DNA from: Bostrychus sinensis
Taxonomy: Eukaryota; Chordata; Actinopteri; Gobiiformes; Eleotridae
NCBI GenBank assembly: GCA_020698575.1
Contig: CM036239.1
Location: 49,751,763-49,815,762, forward strand
Length of the DNA: 64,000 nt
Direction of reading: 5' to 3'
Shown one piece after another: positions 8,901 to 18,422 of the stretch. The translations under genes were made by a program, and so were the position numbers. Each line of letters opens with the position of its first letter. The stretch's first letter is position 1. Under the pieces are notes generated by a model. It was not told where the DNA came from, searched no databases, and saw only the letters and a list, made by a program, of their open reading frames with translations.

Positions 8901-11783
8901 CTACCATCGCTGCTTGCGGCTATATTTTATTTTGTATCTGCTCATGTTATGCTGTATTGTATATTTGTAGTATATCAAAATATATTACAGTATTACAGTT
9001 AATTTTTGTGTCTAGAGACAATACCCCAGCCTGTGGTGCTGTAAGCTGGGTGGTTGTTTTTACATAGTGGGGGGACTGGGGTACAATCAAATGGCCACAG
9101 TGTGTTTGTAATAGAGTGAGTTTCTTTTTTGTTTACAAATACAGTTTTCTTATATCTCAGAAATAGTATATAATAATAATGTGCTTTTCAAGTACAGATG
9201 CACTGATTTGTTTCTAATTTCTTGTGTAACAGTAATAGTGAGGATGCTGGGCCTTCACATGCAGTTGGAAGAGGCCAGGGTTGTAGCAGAAAAATGTTCA
9301 AGGAGCCATAGACCTTCCAGAGCCAGATTCAGATCACCACATCGCAGTGCAGCAGCTGCATGGAACACAGGGGAGCAAAGAGACATCCCTCCTGCTCCTA
9401 TTTTTTTTTACCAGCAAGAACTGAGGGACATCAGCTCTCTGCCACTTCAGATTATTCTCCTCTCGAGCTTTTTCAACTTTTTATTCCCAACACTGCACTC
9501 ATCACCTTGTGCAGTAACACTACTAGACAGGCTGCCAAAAAAAAAAAAGGTTAGGGAAAAATGTTTTCTTGGGCAAATATTGGAATTCTGGAATTTTTAA
9601 AGTTCTGGGACTGACCTTTTATTTTGCCTTGGTAGAACTTCCCGAGATCCTGCAATATTGGAGGAGAAATACACAGTAATGTCCCGTGATAGGTGCCTTT
9701 TTCCACACTCGGAAAAACCTTTCTATTGATGAAAGGATGGTAGCATCAAAGACCCACACAGGCATGACACAGTATGTGAAGGCAAAGCCAACCAAGTGGG
9801 GTTTCAAACTCTTTGTTCTAGCTGATAGCAGTAATGGGTATACTCTAGGCTTCAATGTGTACAGAGGGAAATCAAAGTTTGTGTCAGGTATGGGGCTGGC
9901 CTGTGATTCCATTATGTCCCTGATCAGCAAGGCACACCTGGGGAGTGGCTATAGTTGTTTATTTGGACAATTTTTACACAAGGGTTAGGGTTCTATCAGA
10001 TGGATTTGCGATGATCGCATTGTTTTTGTAAATTGGATGGACACTCATGATGTATCTGTCTGCTCGACTGTGCACCAGGCCTTCTCAGATAAGATAAGTT
10101 TCCAGGATGATCAAAGGAAGGGATGGACTTTGGGCCAGAACAAAATATTCCATACCCAGATGCAATCATCGCGCACAACCAGGGCTGAAAGTAAGCCGGT
10201 ACGGCCCGGTACTACGTACCGGCATAAGATTTAGAGGGGGTACGCAGTACCGGGTAGAAAGAGATCAGCTGTCCGACCGGTCTTTGCAGCTTTTACACAC
10301 ATTAGAAAGCAGCTGCAGACCGCGGACGCTTTTATGAGAAAAAAAAAATCTCTGACGCTAAAGCATGTGAACCAGGCAGTGCTTTATCTCATTATATATG
10401 TATTTGTGTGGTTTTTAGTGGCTTATGATCGCTCCGTGATGTGATTTAATGCACAGAATGTCCCTCTCCCCTCTCATCATTCACTGATTGTCTCGCTTCC
10501 TTAAACAAACACATTGAGCATGCGCGTCTTAAGCTCAAAGCACACCTGGAGTGCCGCCTAAAATTACACCAAATGCTTGAGAAAGCTTTAATCAGTGGCC
10601 CTCAACCCGCCGATCGCGATCTACCAGTTGATTGTAAAAGCAGTGCGGGTAGATCGCGGAGCCATGTCTTTCCAAATAAAGTCATTTACCTATGGCTTTT
10701 GATTGACACGCAGATCGATCAGTCTGAGATTCTTTCTAAAACACAAGACATCGCGGAAGCGCGAGGAAACCGCACAAGCTAAAAAAAAATGCTCTAAGTA
10801 GCATCACTGTGCATTACTGGAGTGACGTTCTATAGGCTTTTTTATACAAAGTCCAGGCGAGGATAATTTGCCAAAAATATCTCAGGGTGCAGAGGGTTAA
10901 CACATAAATCACTTGTGACAGAAATATGTTTAGATAAAAAGCAACATTCAGCTCTGTAATTTTTGCTTTTTCTTCTTTAGATGATAAAATATTGACCACC
11001 ACCACCACCACCAAAACCATCCCCACAGTGAGAGCCAGCCCAGCTCCAGAGAGCATCAGTCCTGAATCTGAAGAGACAGAGATGACCTCCCCAAACCTCA
11101 CTGAACACTCTGATGCAGGTCCACACTCCTTTCTGTTATAACCTCTAGTGCAGTTACAGCTATAGTTCCTGTAGGGGGCGTTATGCATTTAAATCTATGT
11201 GCTGTTTGCAGGTTTGTTCCTGAGACACGTGGTTGTCGGTGTGGCTTTAGCAGCTCTCATCATGTGTGTGGGTGCAGTTCTGGTCTGCAGCAGGACTAAA
11301 GGTAGGACTGGTCCCAGAATCACATGAAGACCAACAGAGTGGACTGTGGACTAAAGACTGTGGTGTGTTTCAGGGCTCAGAGCTCAGAGGAACCAGACCA
11401 CTGTGAGTTTAATGGCAGACACTCACTCACACTCACAACTCACTCACACTGGTTGTAGTGCATAAAGAAGGTCATTGTTTAGAAGTGAGGGACGTCCTGT
11501 AACACAGTTTTATGTTTTTGTGTTCAGTTATTATTGGCTCTAGTGGACGCAACAATATAACGCACTTCATCAGTACAATATAATACAGAGTCACATGCCA
11601 GTGTACTTTCTGCTGGTCTTAAGCCTGGATAAATAGAGAGGGTTGCATCAGGAAGGGCATCTGCTATAAAACCTTTGATTGAACTGTTCACAAATGTAAA
11701 TCCAGGTGTTTTTCTGTTTGCAGATGGACAGTGGAGGTCTCACAGTGGAGTATGAGGACAGCAGAGACCTGAACCAGACCTGA
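5937..11783 (+). CDS. Ig gene 1: fish two-Ig-domain transmembrane receptor
   Basis: I read seven exons: 5937-5988, 6200-6511, 6911-7189, 10981-11118, 11212-11301, 11374-11402 and 11724-11783. All have GT-AG introns and join in frame to 319 residues; the first five introns are phase 1 and the last is phase 0. Residues 1-17 form a signal peptide (MAVSRTGLVFLLLLQFS). Residues 19-121 are a V-like Ig domain with C37/C100, W52 and GYYIC, plus extra C47/C83. Residues 123-213 are a C-like domain with C135/C193, KWLNDG and extra C143/C170. A Thr-run and Pro/Ser-rich stalk follows (215-260), then a transmembrane helix (about 267-286) and a 33-residue tail with one Tyr (VEYEDS, not an ITIM). The layout matches an unnamed fish Ig-receptor family; ligand and function are unknown. 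Intron 3 (3.8 kb) is filled by a piggyBac. Confidence 0.85.
8148..8930 (+). repeat. Dispersed single copy of the array family (A-like head joined to B-like body)
   Basis: It starts AGGCCCAAGCACC..GGCGAGGGCCTA after an ATTATTATT run, the same head as the type A units at 17644-27170. It then passes into the GGCCACGCCCCC, AGCGCCCCCTGCAGA and CCAATGGGAATTC landmarks of the type B units. It ends CGGCAAGGGCCTACC..GCTGCTTGCGGC like their tail. It shows what a complete, non-amplified member may look like (about 0.78 kb). There is no open frame. Confidence 0.7.
9240..10190 (+). pseudogene. piggyBac (PGBD4-like) transposase remnant
   Basis: Pieces of one protein appear in successive frames. These are SDYSPLELFQLFIPNTALITLC around 9430-9530 (domain start), then RKNLSIDERMVASKTHTGM followed by KPTKWGFKLFVLADSSNGYT (9710-9850, the core DDE-like region with the first catalytic Asp in IDERM). 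Near the end are NWMDTHDVSVCSTVH and a last Ile-Ala-His-Asn-Gln at about 10165-10185. Several frameshifts separate them. The normal following segment with GGVDLSDQ is absent; the sequence instead changes to CAGGGCTGAAAG, a likely later insertion. The enzyme excises and inserts DNA at TTAA; this copy cannot. Confidence 0.75.
10183..10800. mobile_element. Probable hAT-like remnants inside the piggyBac
   Basis: The termini-like strings CAGGGCTGAAAGTAAGCC (10183) and CAGTGGCCCTCAACCC (about 10592) resemble hAT ends. Between them are GGTACC-rich inverted repeats (10195-10250) and GATCGCGATCTACC. No matching right ends or target duplications could be fixed, so the number of insertions is uncertain. 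Confidence 0.3.
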
Positions 11784-12290
11784 ACCAGTTCCACATCATT
11801 TATGGGACTGGACTTGTACACACAACACATGCTGATGTCTTCTCCTGATTATTTCCTGCCTATCACAGCTCTCTGTTTAAACCCTGAGGCTTTATATGAT
11901 ATGAGCCAGTTTCTGATCAGATGGAGGTCTGTTCCTTTTAAATAGTTGAGGTTAATTCTTGGTTTGAAGAGGCATTACAGACATTTAAATGTTCCAATAT
12001 AAAGACTATATTTTAAACATGTACAGAGCCTTAAATATGTGCCTTATTTTTGTGCTGAAATCAGTAATATTTCTTTATCAGATTTAGACCTCACAGTGAA
12101 GTCTGCAGCAGTGCAGTTGAAGATAAAGACCGTTAGTGGGCGCCACAGTTTCGTAGTGATTCTCTTGTATATAATGTACTGTCTCTGAGCTTTCAAACAG
12201 ATTAAAGCCATTGTTGATGTTAAAGACACTGAATTCATTCATGTTTCAGTCAAAGATCATTACTATGAAAGGAGCAGATTCTACTGCTGC
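11784..12290 (+). other. Probable 3'UTR of Ig gene 1
   Basis: AT-rich sequence downstream of the stop codon with an ATTAAA polyadenylation-type hexamer at 12201-12206. No other frame or repeat was seen. Confidence 0.5.
12201..12206 (+). terminator. Candidate polyadenylation signal ATTAAA of Ig gene 1
   Basis: A common variant of AATAAA, 418 bases after the stop codon. The cleavage site is not identifiable from sequence alone. Confidence 0.4.
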
Positions 12291-12295
12291 ACTCT

Positions 12296-12525
12296 CCTCT
12301 GGTTTAGTCCTGGATTAGACCTGGTTTAGATCTGGTTTAGTCCTGGTTTGGACCTGGTTTAGTCCTGGTTTAGATCTGTTTTAGTGCTGGTTTATTCTTG
12401 GTTTAGACCTGGTTTATTCCTTGTTTAGATCTAGATTAGTCCTTGTTTAGTTCTTGTTTAAAGTTAGTGTAGTCCTAGTTTACGCTGGATTTAGTCCTAG
12501 TTTTTTCCTGGTTTAGACTTGAACC
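12296..12525 (+). repeat. 11-bp minisatellite, TGGTTTAGTCC type
   Basis: About twenty imperfect tandem copies of GTCCTGGTTTA with A/T drift. It belongs to the same motif family as 2210-2430, 41820-42110, 47755-48465, 50880-51030, 52455-53395 and 54750-55580. Confidence 0.8.
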
Positions 12526-13144
12526 TGAAACTATCATTACCATCTTCATGACAAAAGGATGGGTCTCATATACACAATTTAATTTTATTAAATAATACTT
12601 AATTTTCTGGTTTAACCCTCACAACACCTTAGGGTCCAAATGTGTACTTTTTGCTGTTTTTACCTTTTTGATCCTCAATAAATCAGTCAGTTTAAAAGCT
12701 GTTGGTGTGAAACTTGGCCAGATTTTTTTTTTTTTTTAAGTTGGTGTTTAAAATGCCATGACCCCCTCTGTTCTAAGGTGTATAAAACAGGAGATATGCA
12801 TTTTACATACACTCGTTACCTTAAGTACACATTTGGGCCCGTTGACTTCTGTTATAACCACAGATTTTTGACATCCTGCAATCCTGACATATTATAATAC
12901 TTTTTCATGAAAACCTAATAAAGCTAAGCCTTTACCTTCAAAATAAAGGGAAATTAGGTTTTTGGTCAGATTGACCCCCTAAACCACCGGGGGCAGCAGA
13001 GCTTTATTACAGACAGTTTCAATGGAGGGCTGTTTTTCTTCTACCTTGCAAAATGCATGGGAATAAAAACAATGAACACCAATAATTGGTCTTGGTGTGT
13101 TAGGATCGATGTAACAAAGCGGTGGGAGTGTGGCTGAGAATATA

Positions 13145-14531
13145 CATTGCTCAAAAAAATAAAGGGAACACTTAAACAACACAATGTAACTCCAAGTCTA
13201 TCACACTTCTGTGAAATCAAACTGTCCACTTAGGAAGCAACACTGATTGACATCAGTTTCACTGCTGTTGTGTAAATGGAACAGACAACAGGTGGAAGTT
13301 ATAGGCAATTAGCAAGACACCCCCAATAAAGGAGTGGTTCTGCAGGAGGTGACCACAGACCACTTCTCAGTTCCTATGCTTTCTGGCTGATGTTTTGGTC
13401 ACTTTTGAATGCTGGCGGTGCTTTCACTCTGTGGTAGCATGAGACAGAGTCTACAACCCACACAAGTGGCTCAGGTAGTGCAGCTCATCCAGGATGGCAC
13501 ATCAATGTGAGCTGTGGCAAGAAGGTTTGCTGTGTCTGCGTCTGTCAGTGTAGTGTCCAGAGCATGGAGGCGCTACCAGGAGACAGGCCAGTACATCAGG
13601 AGACGTGGAGGAGGCCGTAGGAGGGCAACAACCCAGCAGCAGGACCGCTACCTCCTCCTTTGTGCAAGGAGGAACAGGAGGAGCACTGCCAGAGCCCTGC
13701 AAAATGACCTCCAGCAGGCCACAAATGTGCATGTGTCTGCTCAAACGGTCAGAAACAGACTCCATGAGGGTGCTATGAGGGCCCAACATCCTCCAGCATG
13801 ACTGGTTTGGCAGTGGGTCAGTAATGGTGTGGGGTGGCATTTCTTTGGGGGGCCGCACAGCCCTCCATGTGCTCGCCAGAGGTAGCCTGACTGCCATTAG
13901 GTACTGAGATGAGATCCTCAGATCCTTGTGAGACCATATGCTGGTGCGGTTGGCCCTGGGTTCCTCCTAATGCAAGACAATGCTAGACCTCATGTGGCTG
14001 GAGTGTGTCAGCAGTTCCTGCAGACGAAGGCATTGATGCTATGGACTGGCCGCCCGTTCCCCAGACCTGAATCCAACTGAGCACATCTGGAACATCATGT
14101 CTCGCTCCATCCACCAACGCCACGTTGCACCACAGACTGTCCAGGAGTTGGTGGATGCTTTAGTCCAGGTCTGGGAGGAGATCCCTCAGGAGACCATCCA
14201 CCACCTCATCAGGAGCATGCCCAGGTGTTGTAGGGAGGTCATACAGGCACGAGGAGGCCACACACACTACTGAGCCTCATTTTGACTTGTTTTAAGGACA
14301 TTACATCAAAGTTGGATCAGCCTGTAGTGTGTTTTTCCACTTTAATTTGGAGTGTGACTCCAAATCCAAACCTCCATGGGTTAATAAATTTGTTTTCCAT
14401 TGATAATTTTTGTGTGATTTTGTTGTCAGCACATTCAACTACTTAAAGAACAAAGTATTTAATAAGAATATTTCATTCATTCAGATCTAGGATGTGTTAT
14501 TTTAGTGTTCCCTTTGTTTTTTTGAGCAGTG
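13145..14531 (+). mobile_element. Tc1-like element with internal deletion
   Basis: The ends CATTGCTCAAAAAAATAAAG and the inverse of CACTGCTCAAAAAAACAAAG are flanked by TA at 13143-13144 and 14532-14533. The 1387-bp length is short for its family because part of the transposase gene is missing near 13795. It sits inside the left arm of the palindrome and is absent from the right arm, so it arrived after the palindrome formed. Confidence 0.9.
13439..14273 (+). pseudogene. Tc1-like transposase, deleted and with a stop
   Basis: The gene starts at ATG 13439 (Met-Arg-Gln-Ser-Leu-Gln) and meets a TGA at 13507 where the family has an Arg codon. The HTH region continues in frame (ARRFAVSASVSVVSRAW, 13517-13801). 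Near 13795 the reading jumps from the second HTH end straight to the middle of the catalytic domain, removing the first catalytic Asp. The second Asp (QDNARPH, about 13975) and the Glu (NPTEHIW, about 14070) remain, with another frameshift near 14045. The family stop is at 14271-14273. Non-functional. Confidence 0.85.
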
Positions 14532-14639
14532 TATTTTGCTTGTGTGGTCATAAGGGAGTCAGTGAAACTCAAGTATAAAAAGGACATATGAGCTCTGTTT
14601 ATAAACAAGTGGTGTGAATGGGGTTGAGAATACTCTTCT

Positions 14640-14663
14640 GTGTGTGTGTGTGTGAGGTGTGTG

Positions 14664-14692
<29 letters not shown>
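14640..14692. repeat. TG microsatellite followed by a run of 30 G
   Basis: TGTG repeats at about 14640-14654, then an uninterrupted G-run at 14663-14692 inside the palindrome arm. Such a run can form G-quadruplexes and is error-prone in sequencing. Confidence 0.85.
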
Positions 14693-14695
<3 letters not shown>

Positions 14696-14930
14696 CCAGA
14701 GCCTCCATTGAGCCTACCATTGAACCTTGGTACAGCAGGTTTCTGCTTAAGTCTGTCACAAGTCTTTATCACCTGTTCTTCCCGGGGTGGTCAGCCTGAA
14801 GGACCTGACCACGCCTCCTGCTGGTCTATCAGACTAGACCCTGACACAGTTTGGTCTTTGTAGAACAGTGTCCCAGGTCTGAGAGAGCATCAGCGCTCCC
14901 TCATCCTGGTCGATGATGTCTAATCCCTGC

Positions 14931-14992
14931 AAAAAAAAAAAAAAAAAAAAAGTATATAGGTGAAACAGAAAACAAACAAACAAACAAACAAA
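14931..14992. repeat. A-run and CAAA microsatellite near the palindrome centre
   Basis: About 20 consecutive A, then AAAC units at 14970-14990. Low-complexity, no coding content. Confidence 0.75.
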
Positions 14993-15871
14993 AAAAACTA
15001 AACATCAGGAGTAATGCAAAAGGGGTAAAACGGGAAGACTCACAAGAACAAGTAAAGAAAAGGCAGAGCAGGAAAACTTGAATTCAGCCATATTTGATCT
15101 TTTGAAGAGACCCTGCAGGGTGGCTGGGTGCTCCCTGAGACCATGAGAAAGGGTGAGAAGTTCGGTCACCTGGAGGAAGCTTGGAGTAGAGCTCCTGCTC
15201 CTCTACATTGCTCAGACCTGGGACACTTTTCTTCAGAGACCACAGGGCATCAGGATCAGTCTGATAGACCAGCAGGGGGCGTGGTCAGGTCCTTCAAGCT
15301 GACCACAGCTAATAAAAACATGTCACAGCAGTCAGGTGACGCTTCTGAGGAAGACTGCTGGTGTCAGTCAAAACATGACAAGGTAAAGGAAACATCACTC
15401 TGCCTCTGCTGTGTGACTAAAAAGAAATGATTCTGACTGACAGACTTCAGCAGAAACCTGCTGTACCAAGGTCCAATGAGAAAGAGGAGGCTCTCTCTGG
15501 GTCAAGAACAAAAATGTCAACAGCCTGTTTGACTCTGATCACTTGAATTTCACACAGACCCACACACACACACAGAAGAGTATTCTTGGGTACAGTGACT
15601 CCACTTGTTTATAAACAGAGCTCATTTGGCCTTTTATACTTGAGTTACACAGACTCCCTCATGACCTCATGAACAAAATATATTCTCAGCCACACTCCCA
15701 CCGCTCTGTTACATCGATCCTAACACACCAAGACCAATTTACTGGTGTTCAGTGTTTTTATTCCCCTGCATTTTGCAAGGTAGAACAACAGAATTCCATT
15801 GAAAATGTATAAAATAAAGCTCCGCTGCCCCAGGTGGTTTAGGGGTCAATCTGACCAAAAACACAATTTTT

Positions 15872-16506
15872 AAGGGGTGTGGTAGCAGACCCAAATGCAG
15901 AGAATAGGACAACAAGTGAGCACAGACAAGTCTTTATTATTCAGGACACTGGTGAGAGTACTGGGTAGAGATTTCAGTTCTGCCCCCTTTAAGTGGGCGG
16001 AGTCTCACCAGCAAGGTGAAGCTGAGGTAGAGATGCCACTCCCAGCTGGAGTGGGCGGAGTCTCCCCAACAAGCTGAAGCTGAGACACCATTCCCGGCTG
16101 GAGTGGGCGGAATCTATGGGACTGGAGCCGAGCGCGGAGGCGGTGGGCCGAGAGCGGAGGCGGTGGGCCGAGAGCATGCGCTCGGGAATGAGGACTGGAA
16201 ACAGTGCTCAGGACCGGGTACTGGAGTAGAGTGTGGAGCTTGTGGAGCTGAGAGCAGGGAAGTGCTCACAGTACCGCTGAATAAGGCAAGGCGGGTCAGG
16301 CTGGAAAACTTGAGTACTTGGACACTCCTCTGCATGGTACGACCGTCACTCGTGGAAAGGGAAACGGTCTGGCAAAGAAGGACTGAAGTGAGACTGCTAA
16401 ATACTGAGCTGACTGATGAGGCAATGTATTTCAGGTGTGCAAGCAGATGTGACTGATGTAGGTGACTGGAAAAATCTGGAGTGGAATCTCCACACACCAT
16501 GACACT
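15872..16506 (-). mobile_element. LTR-like insertion, possibly a solo LTR
   Basis: It interrupts the right palindrome arm exactly where the left arm reads through (AAATTAGGTTTTTGG), so it is a later insertion. On the minus strand it begins near TGTCATGGTGTG and ends near CTGCATTTGGGTCTGCTACC, which resembles the ends of fish Gypsy-type LTRs. An AATTT appears on both sides as a possible 5-bp duplication. It contains short GC-rich tandem repeats (AGTGGGCGGAGTCT at 15991-16110 and GCGGAGGCGGTGGGCC at 16135-16170). No coding region. Confidence 0.4.
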
Positions 16507-17025
16507 AATTTCCCTTTATTTTGAAGGTAAAGGCTTAGATTGATTAGGTTTCCAAAAAGTATTGTGTCAGGATTACAGTATGTCAAAAATCTGTCGTTAT
16601 AACAGAAGTCAATGGGCCCAAATGCGTACTTAAGGTAACGAGTGTAAGTTTTTACAAAAACCTGTCGTTGCTCCAAAAATAAAAATGCATTAAAACCAAT
16701 GTTGTTATTAATTATTGACTTAGTCAAGGCTCTAAAAACTTTACCCCAAGTGAGCCACTCTGCAACTCATTTTTGGATAAAATGGCAGATTTTGTGTTTT
16801 TGTCATCTAAAATAACAGGGTTTTTGATGACAAAATGGTCATAAAAACTTGATAAAAAAAAATGAAAATAAACTTCTTATCTATGGTTAGGGCTGAAGTA
16901 GTAGAAAGGATTTCATGCAAAAAAAAAAAAAAGTAAAAAAAAAAAAAAGATATTTTATGAGAGGTCCCAAACGGGTTCCTAAGTTAATGAGTGTATGTAA
17001 ATTTTTAAGGTGCCCAGAGGGTTAA

Positions 17026-17255
17026 AAGAACTATAATAAAAACAAAGTATTGTTTTCTTATCACATTTTTCAGTCAAAGTCTCATTACAATTAGGTGCAT
17101 TATTTCATCACTGCTCAGTCACACTCAGTGGTGGTGAGCCGCTTCTGCAGCCACAGCTGCCCTGGGGCAGACTAATAAAGACGTGGCAGCCTTTCTTTCT
17201 GTAAGTTTTTAGAAGAGAAAACATGTACATTTCTTGAACACATGCACTTAACTGT
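17026..17255. repeat. Fragment of a common fish interspersed repeat
   Basis: The stretch 17095-17180 carries ATTCA..CACTCAGTGGTGGTGAGC and CCACAGCTGCCCTGGGGCAG. Similar stretches are at 39797-40126 and 61085-61370. The remainder is unremarkable. Confidence 0.5.
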
Positions 17256-17440
17256 TAATAATGAACACAGCCAGAAAACTCCAAAGAACTGACTAAACAC
17301 TTAATGAAAGGATGGAGTTTTACCACATCCGTCTGTTCAGAGTCGACACACAGTGAACTTCCCTTTTTCATAAACACATTGTTTCCTGTTGAGGAAATGA
17401 CAGAAGAAAACTGAGGCTGAGCGTGTAGCATTATGTTTCT
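17256..17440 (+). promoter_or_regulatory. Orphan upstream region of a lost Ig-family gene
   Basis: TTGAGGAAATGACAGAAG at 17389-17406, with ACTTCCCTTTTTCA before it and GAGGCTGAGCGTG after it, parallels the region 5' of Ig gene 1 (5780-5860). No signal-peptide exon follows; a LINE begins at about 17445. I infer a third paralogue whose body was lost or displaced. Confidence 0.5.
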
Positions 17441-17444
17441 TTTA

Positions 17445-17643
17445 AGACCATGGACCGTCCACTGCCTTAAAAAATGCAGGCGCTGACTAATTTTGGAATA
17501 GAGGTGGTCCACATGTATGGTCCACTAAAAGCGAGAATCAAAATTAACACTTAAATATTTATATGAATTAACCTGCTCTATATTCTTCCCCTCTATTGTT
17601 AGAGGACTATGATCTCCAACTCCTTTTGGGGTCAAAGATAATT
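17445..17643 (-). mobile_element. LINE 1, part 3: end of reverse transcriptase
   Basis: On the minus strand the segment reads IIFDPKR, then (after one frameshift) HSPLTIEGKNIEQVNSYKYL, VNFDSRF, and VDHLYSKISQRLHFLRQ. This is the region just after the RT palm of an L2/Rex-like LINE. It continues directly from the Lys-Thr-Lys-Glu-Ile at 37664-37700, 20 kb to the right, so the two were adjacent before the array appeared. Confidence 0.8.
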
Positions 17644-18046
17644 AGGCCCGAGCCCCAAGGGTGGCGCAGGGCCTATTGTGTCTGCACAGCAGTGCGCTTA
17701 GCGCACTGCCCAAAAGTGCGCGAAGCGCACAAAAACAAAGCGCGAAGCGCTTTGCCATGTACACACTCATGGCATCCAGTCCTACACAATCATATATAGC
17801 TCAGGTATGGAAGCCACATACTTGTATTGGCTGAAAATGAATGGAAGTCAATGGGCGAAGCCCACTCATAGGTCAATGACGAGCGCGTAAGCGCTCGTCA
17901 TTTACATTTGACCCCACGGTCACGTGGGGGACCTCGAGAGCTTTCTGAAAATATATAATTTGTGGGTATAATGTAAACGGATATATTGTTTTTGCTAATT
18001 AGGCCCGAGCCCCAAGGGTGGCGCAGGGCCTATTGTGTCTGCACAG

Positions 18047-18065
18047 CAGTGCGCGAAGCGCACTG
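18047..18065. repeat. Representative GAA-loop hairpin of a type A unit
   Basis: CAGTGCGC pairs with GCGCACTG around loop GAA (8 bp). Others in the same unit: 18073-18087 (GTGCGC/GCGCAC), 18094-18110 (AAAGCGC/GCGCTTT), 18207-18223 (AGTGGGC/GCCCACT), 18229-18243 and 18250-18266. The core GCGAAGC is a known exceptionally stable DNA mini-hairpin. Confidence 0.9.
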
Positions 18066-18380
18066 CCCAAAAGTGCGCGAAGCGCACAAAAACAAAGCGC
18101 GAAGCGCTTTGCCATGTACACACTCATGGCAACAAGTACTACACAAACACATATACCTCAGGTATGGAAGCCACATACTTGTTTTCGCTCAGAATCAATG
18201 GAAGTCAGTGGGCGAAGCCCACTCATAAGTGCGCGAAGCGCACAAAAACAAAGCGCGAAGCGCTTTCCCATGTACACACTCATGGCATCCAGTCCTACAC
18301 AATCATATATACCTCAGGTATGGAAGCCACATACTTGTATTGGCTGAAAATGAATGGAAGTCAATGGGCGAAGTCCACTC

Positions 18381-18422
18381 AAATGTCAATGACGAGCGCG
18401 TAAGCGCTCGTCATTGACATTT
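18381..18422. repeat. Perfect 19-bp stem with GTAA loop in a type A unit
   Basis: Arm 18381-18399 (..GTCAATGACGAGCGC) pairs completely with 18404-18422 around GTAA at 18400-18403. It occurs in every A unit; unit 4 has a changed but still perfect version. Confidence 0.9.

Larger units (their letters stand above)
7619..10896 (+). mobile_element. Decayed piggyBac-like element in intron 3 of Ig gene 1
   Basis: The ends CCCTCTGCACCCTGA (7619) and TCAGGGTGCAGAGGG (ending 10896) are inverted. The right flank is TTAA (10897-10900) and the left flank is TTTA (7615-7618), one change from the piggyBac target TTAA. Inside lies a frame-broken piggyBac transposase (about 9240-10190), so ends and coding content agree. 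A hairpin-repeat copy (8148-8930) and other insertions are nested within, and the 3' part of the transposase gene is missing. Confidence 0.75.
12616..17021. mobile_element. Giant palindromic (foldback) element with piggyBac-type TTAA ends
   Basis: TTAA at 12612-12615 is followed by CCCTCACAACACCTTAGGG. The far end is AAGGTGCCCAGAGGG followed by TTAA at 17022-17025. The left half and the reverse complement of the right half match over most of their length. Examples are 12796-12960 with 16510-16650, 12960-13144 with 15680-15870, 14560-14640 with 15580-15650 and 14690-14880 with 15215-15500, leaving a centre near 15050. A Tc1-like element (13145-14531) interrupts the left arm and an LTR-like insert (about 15872-16506) the right. 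No transposase frame exists, so it must depend on an enzyme elsewhere. Confidence 0.75.
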
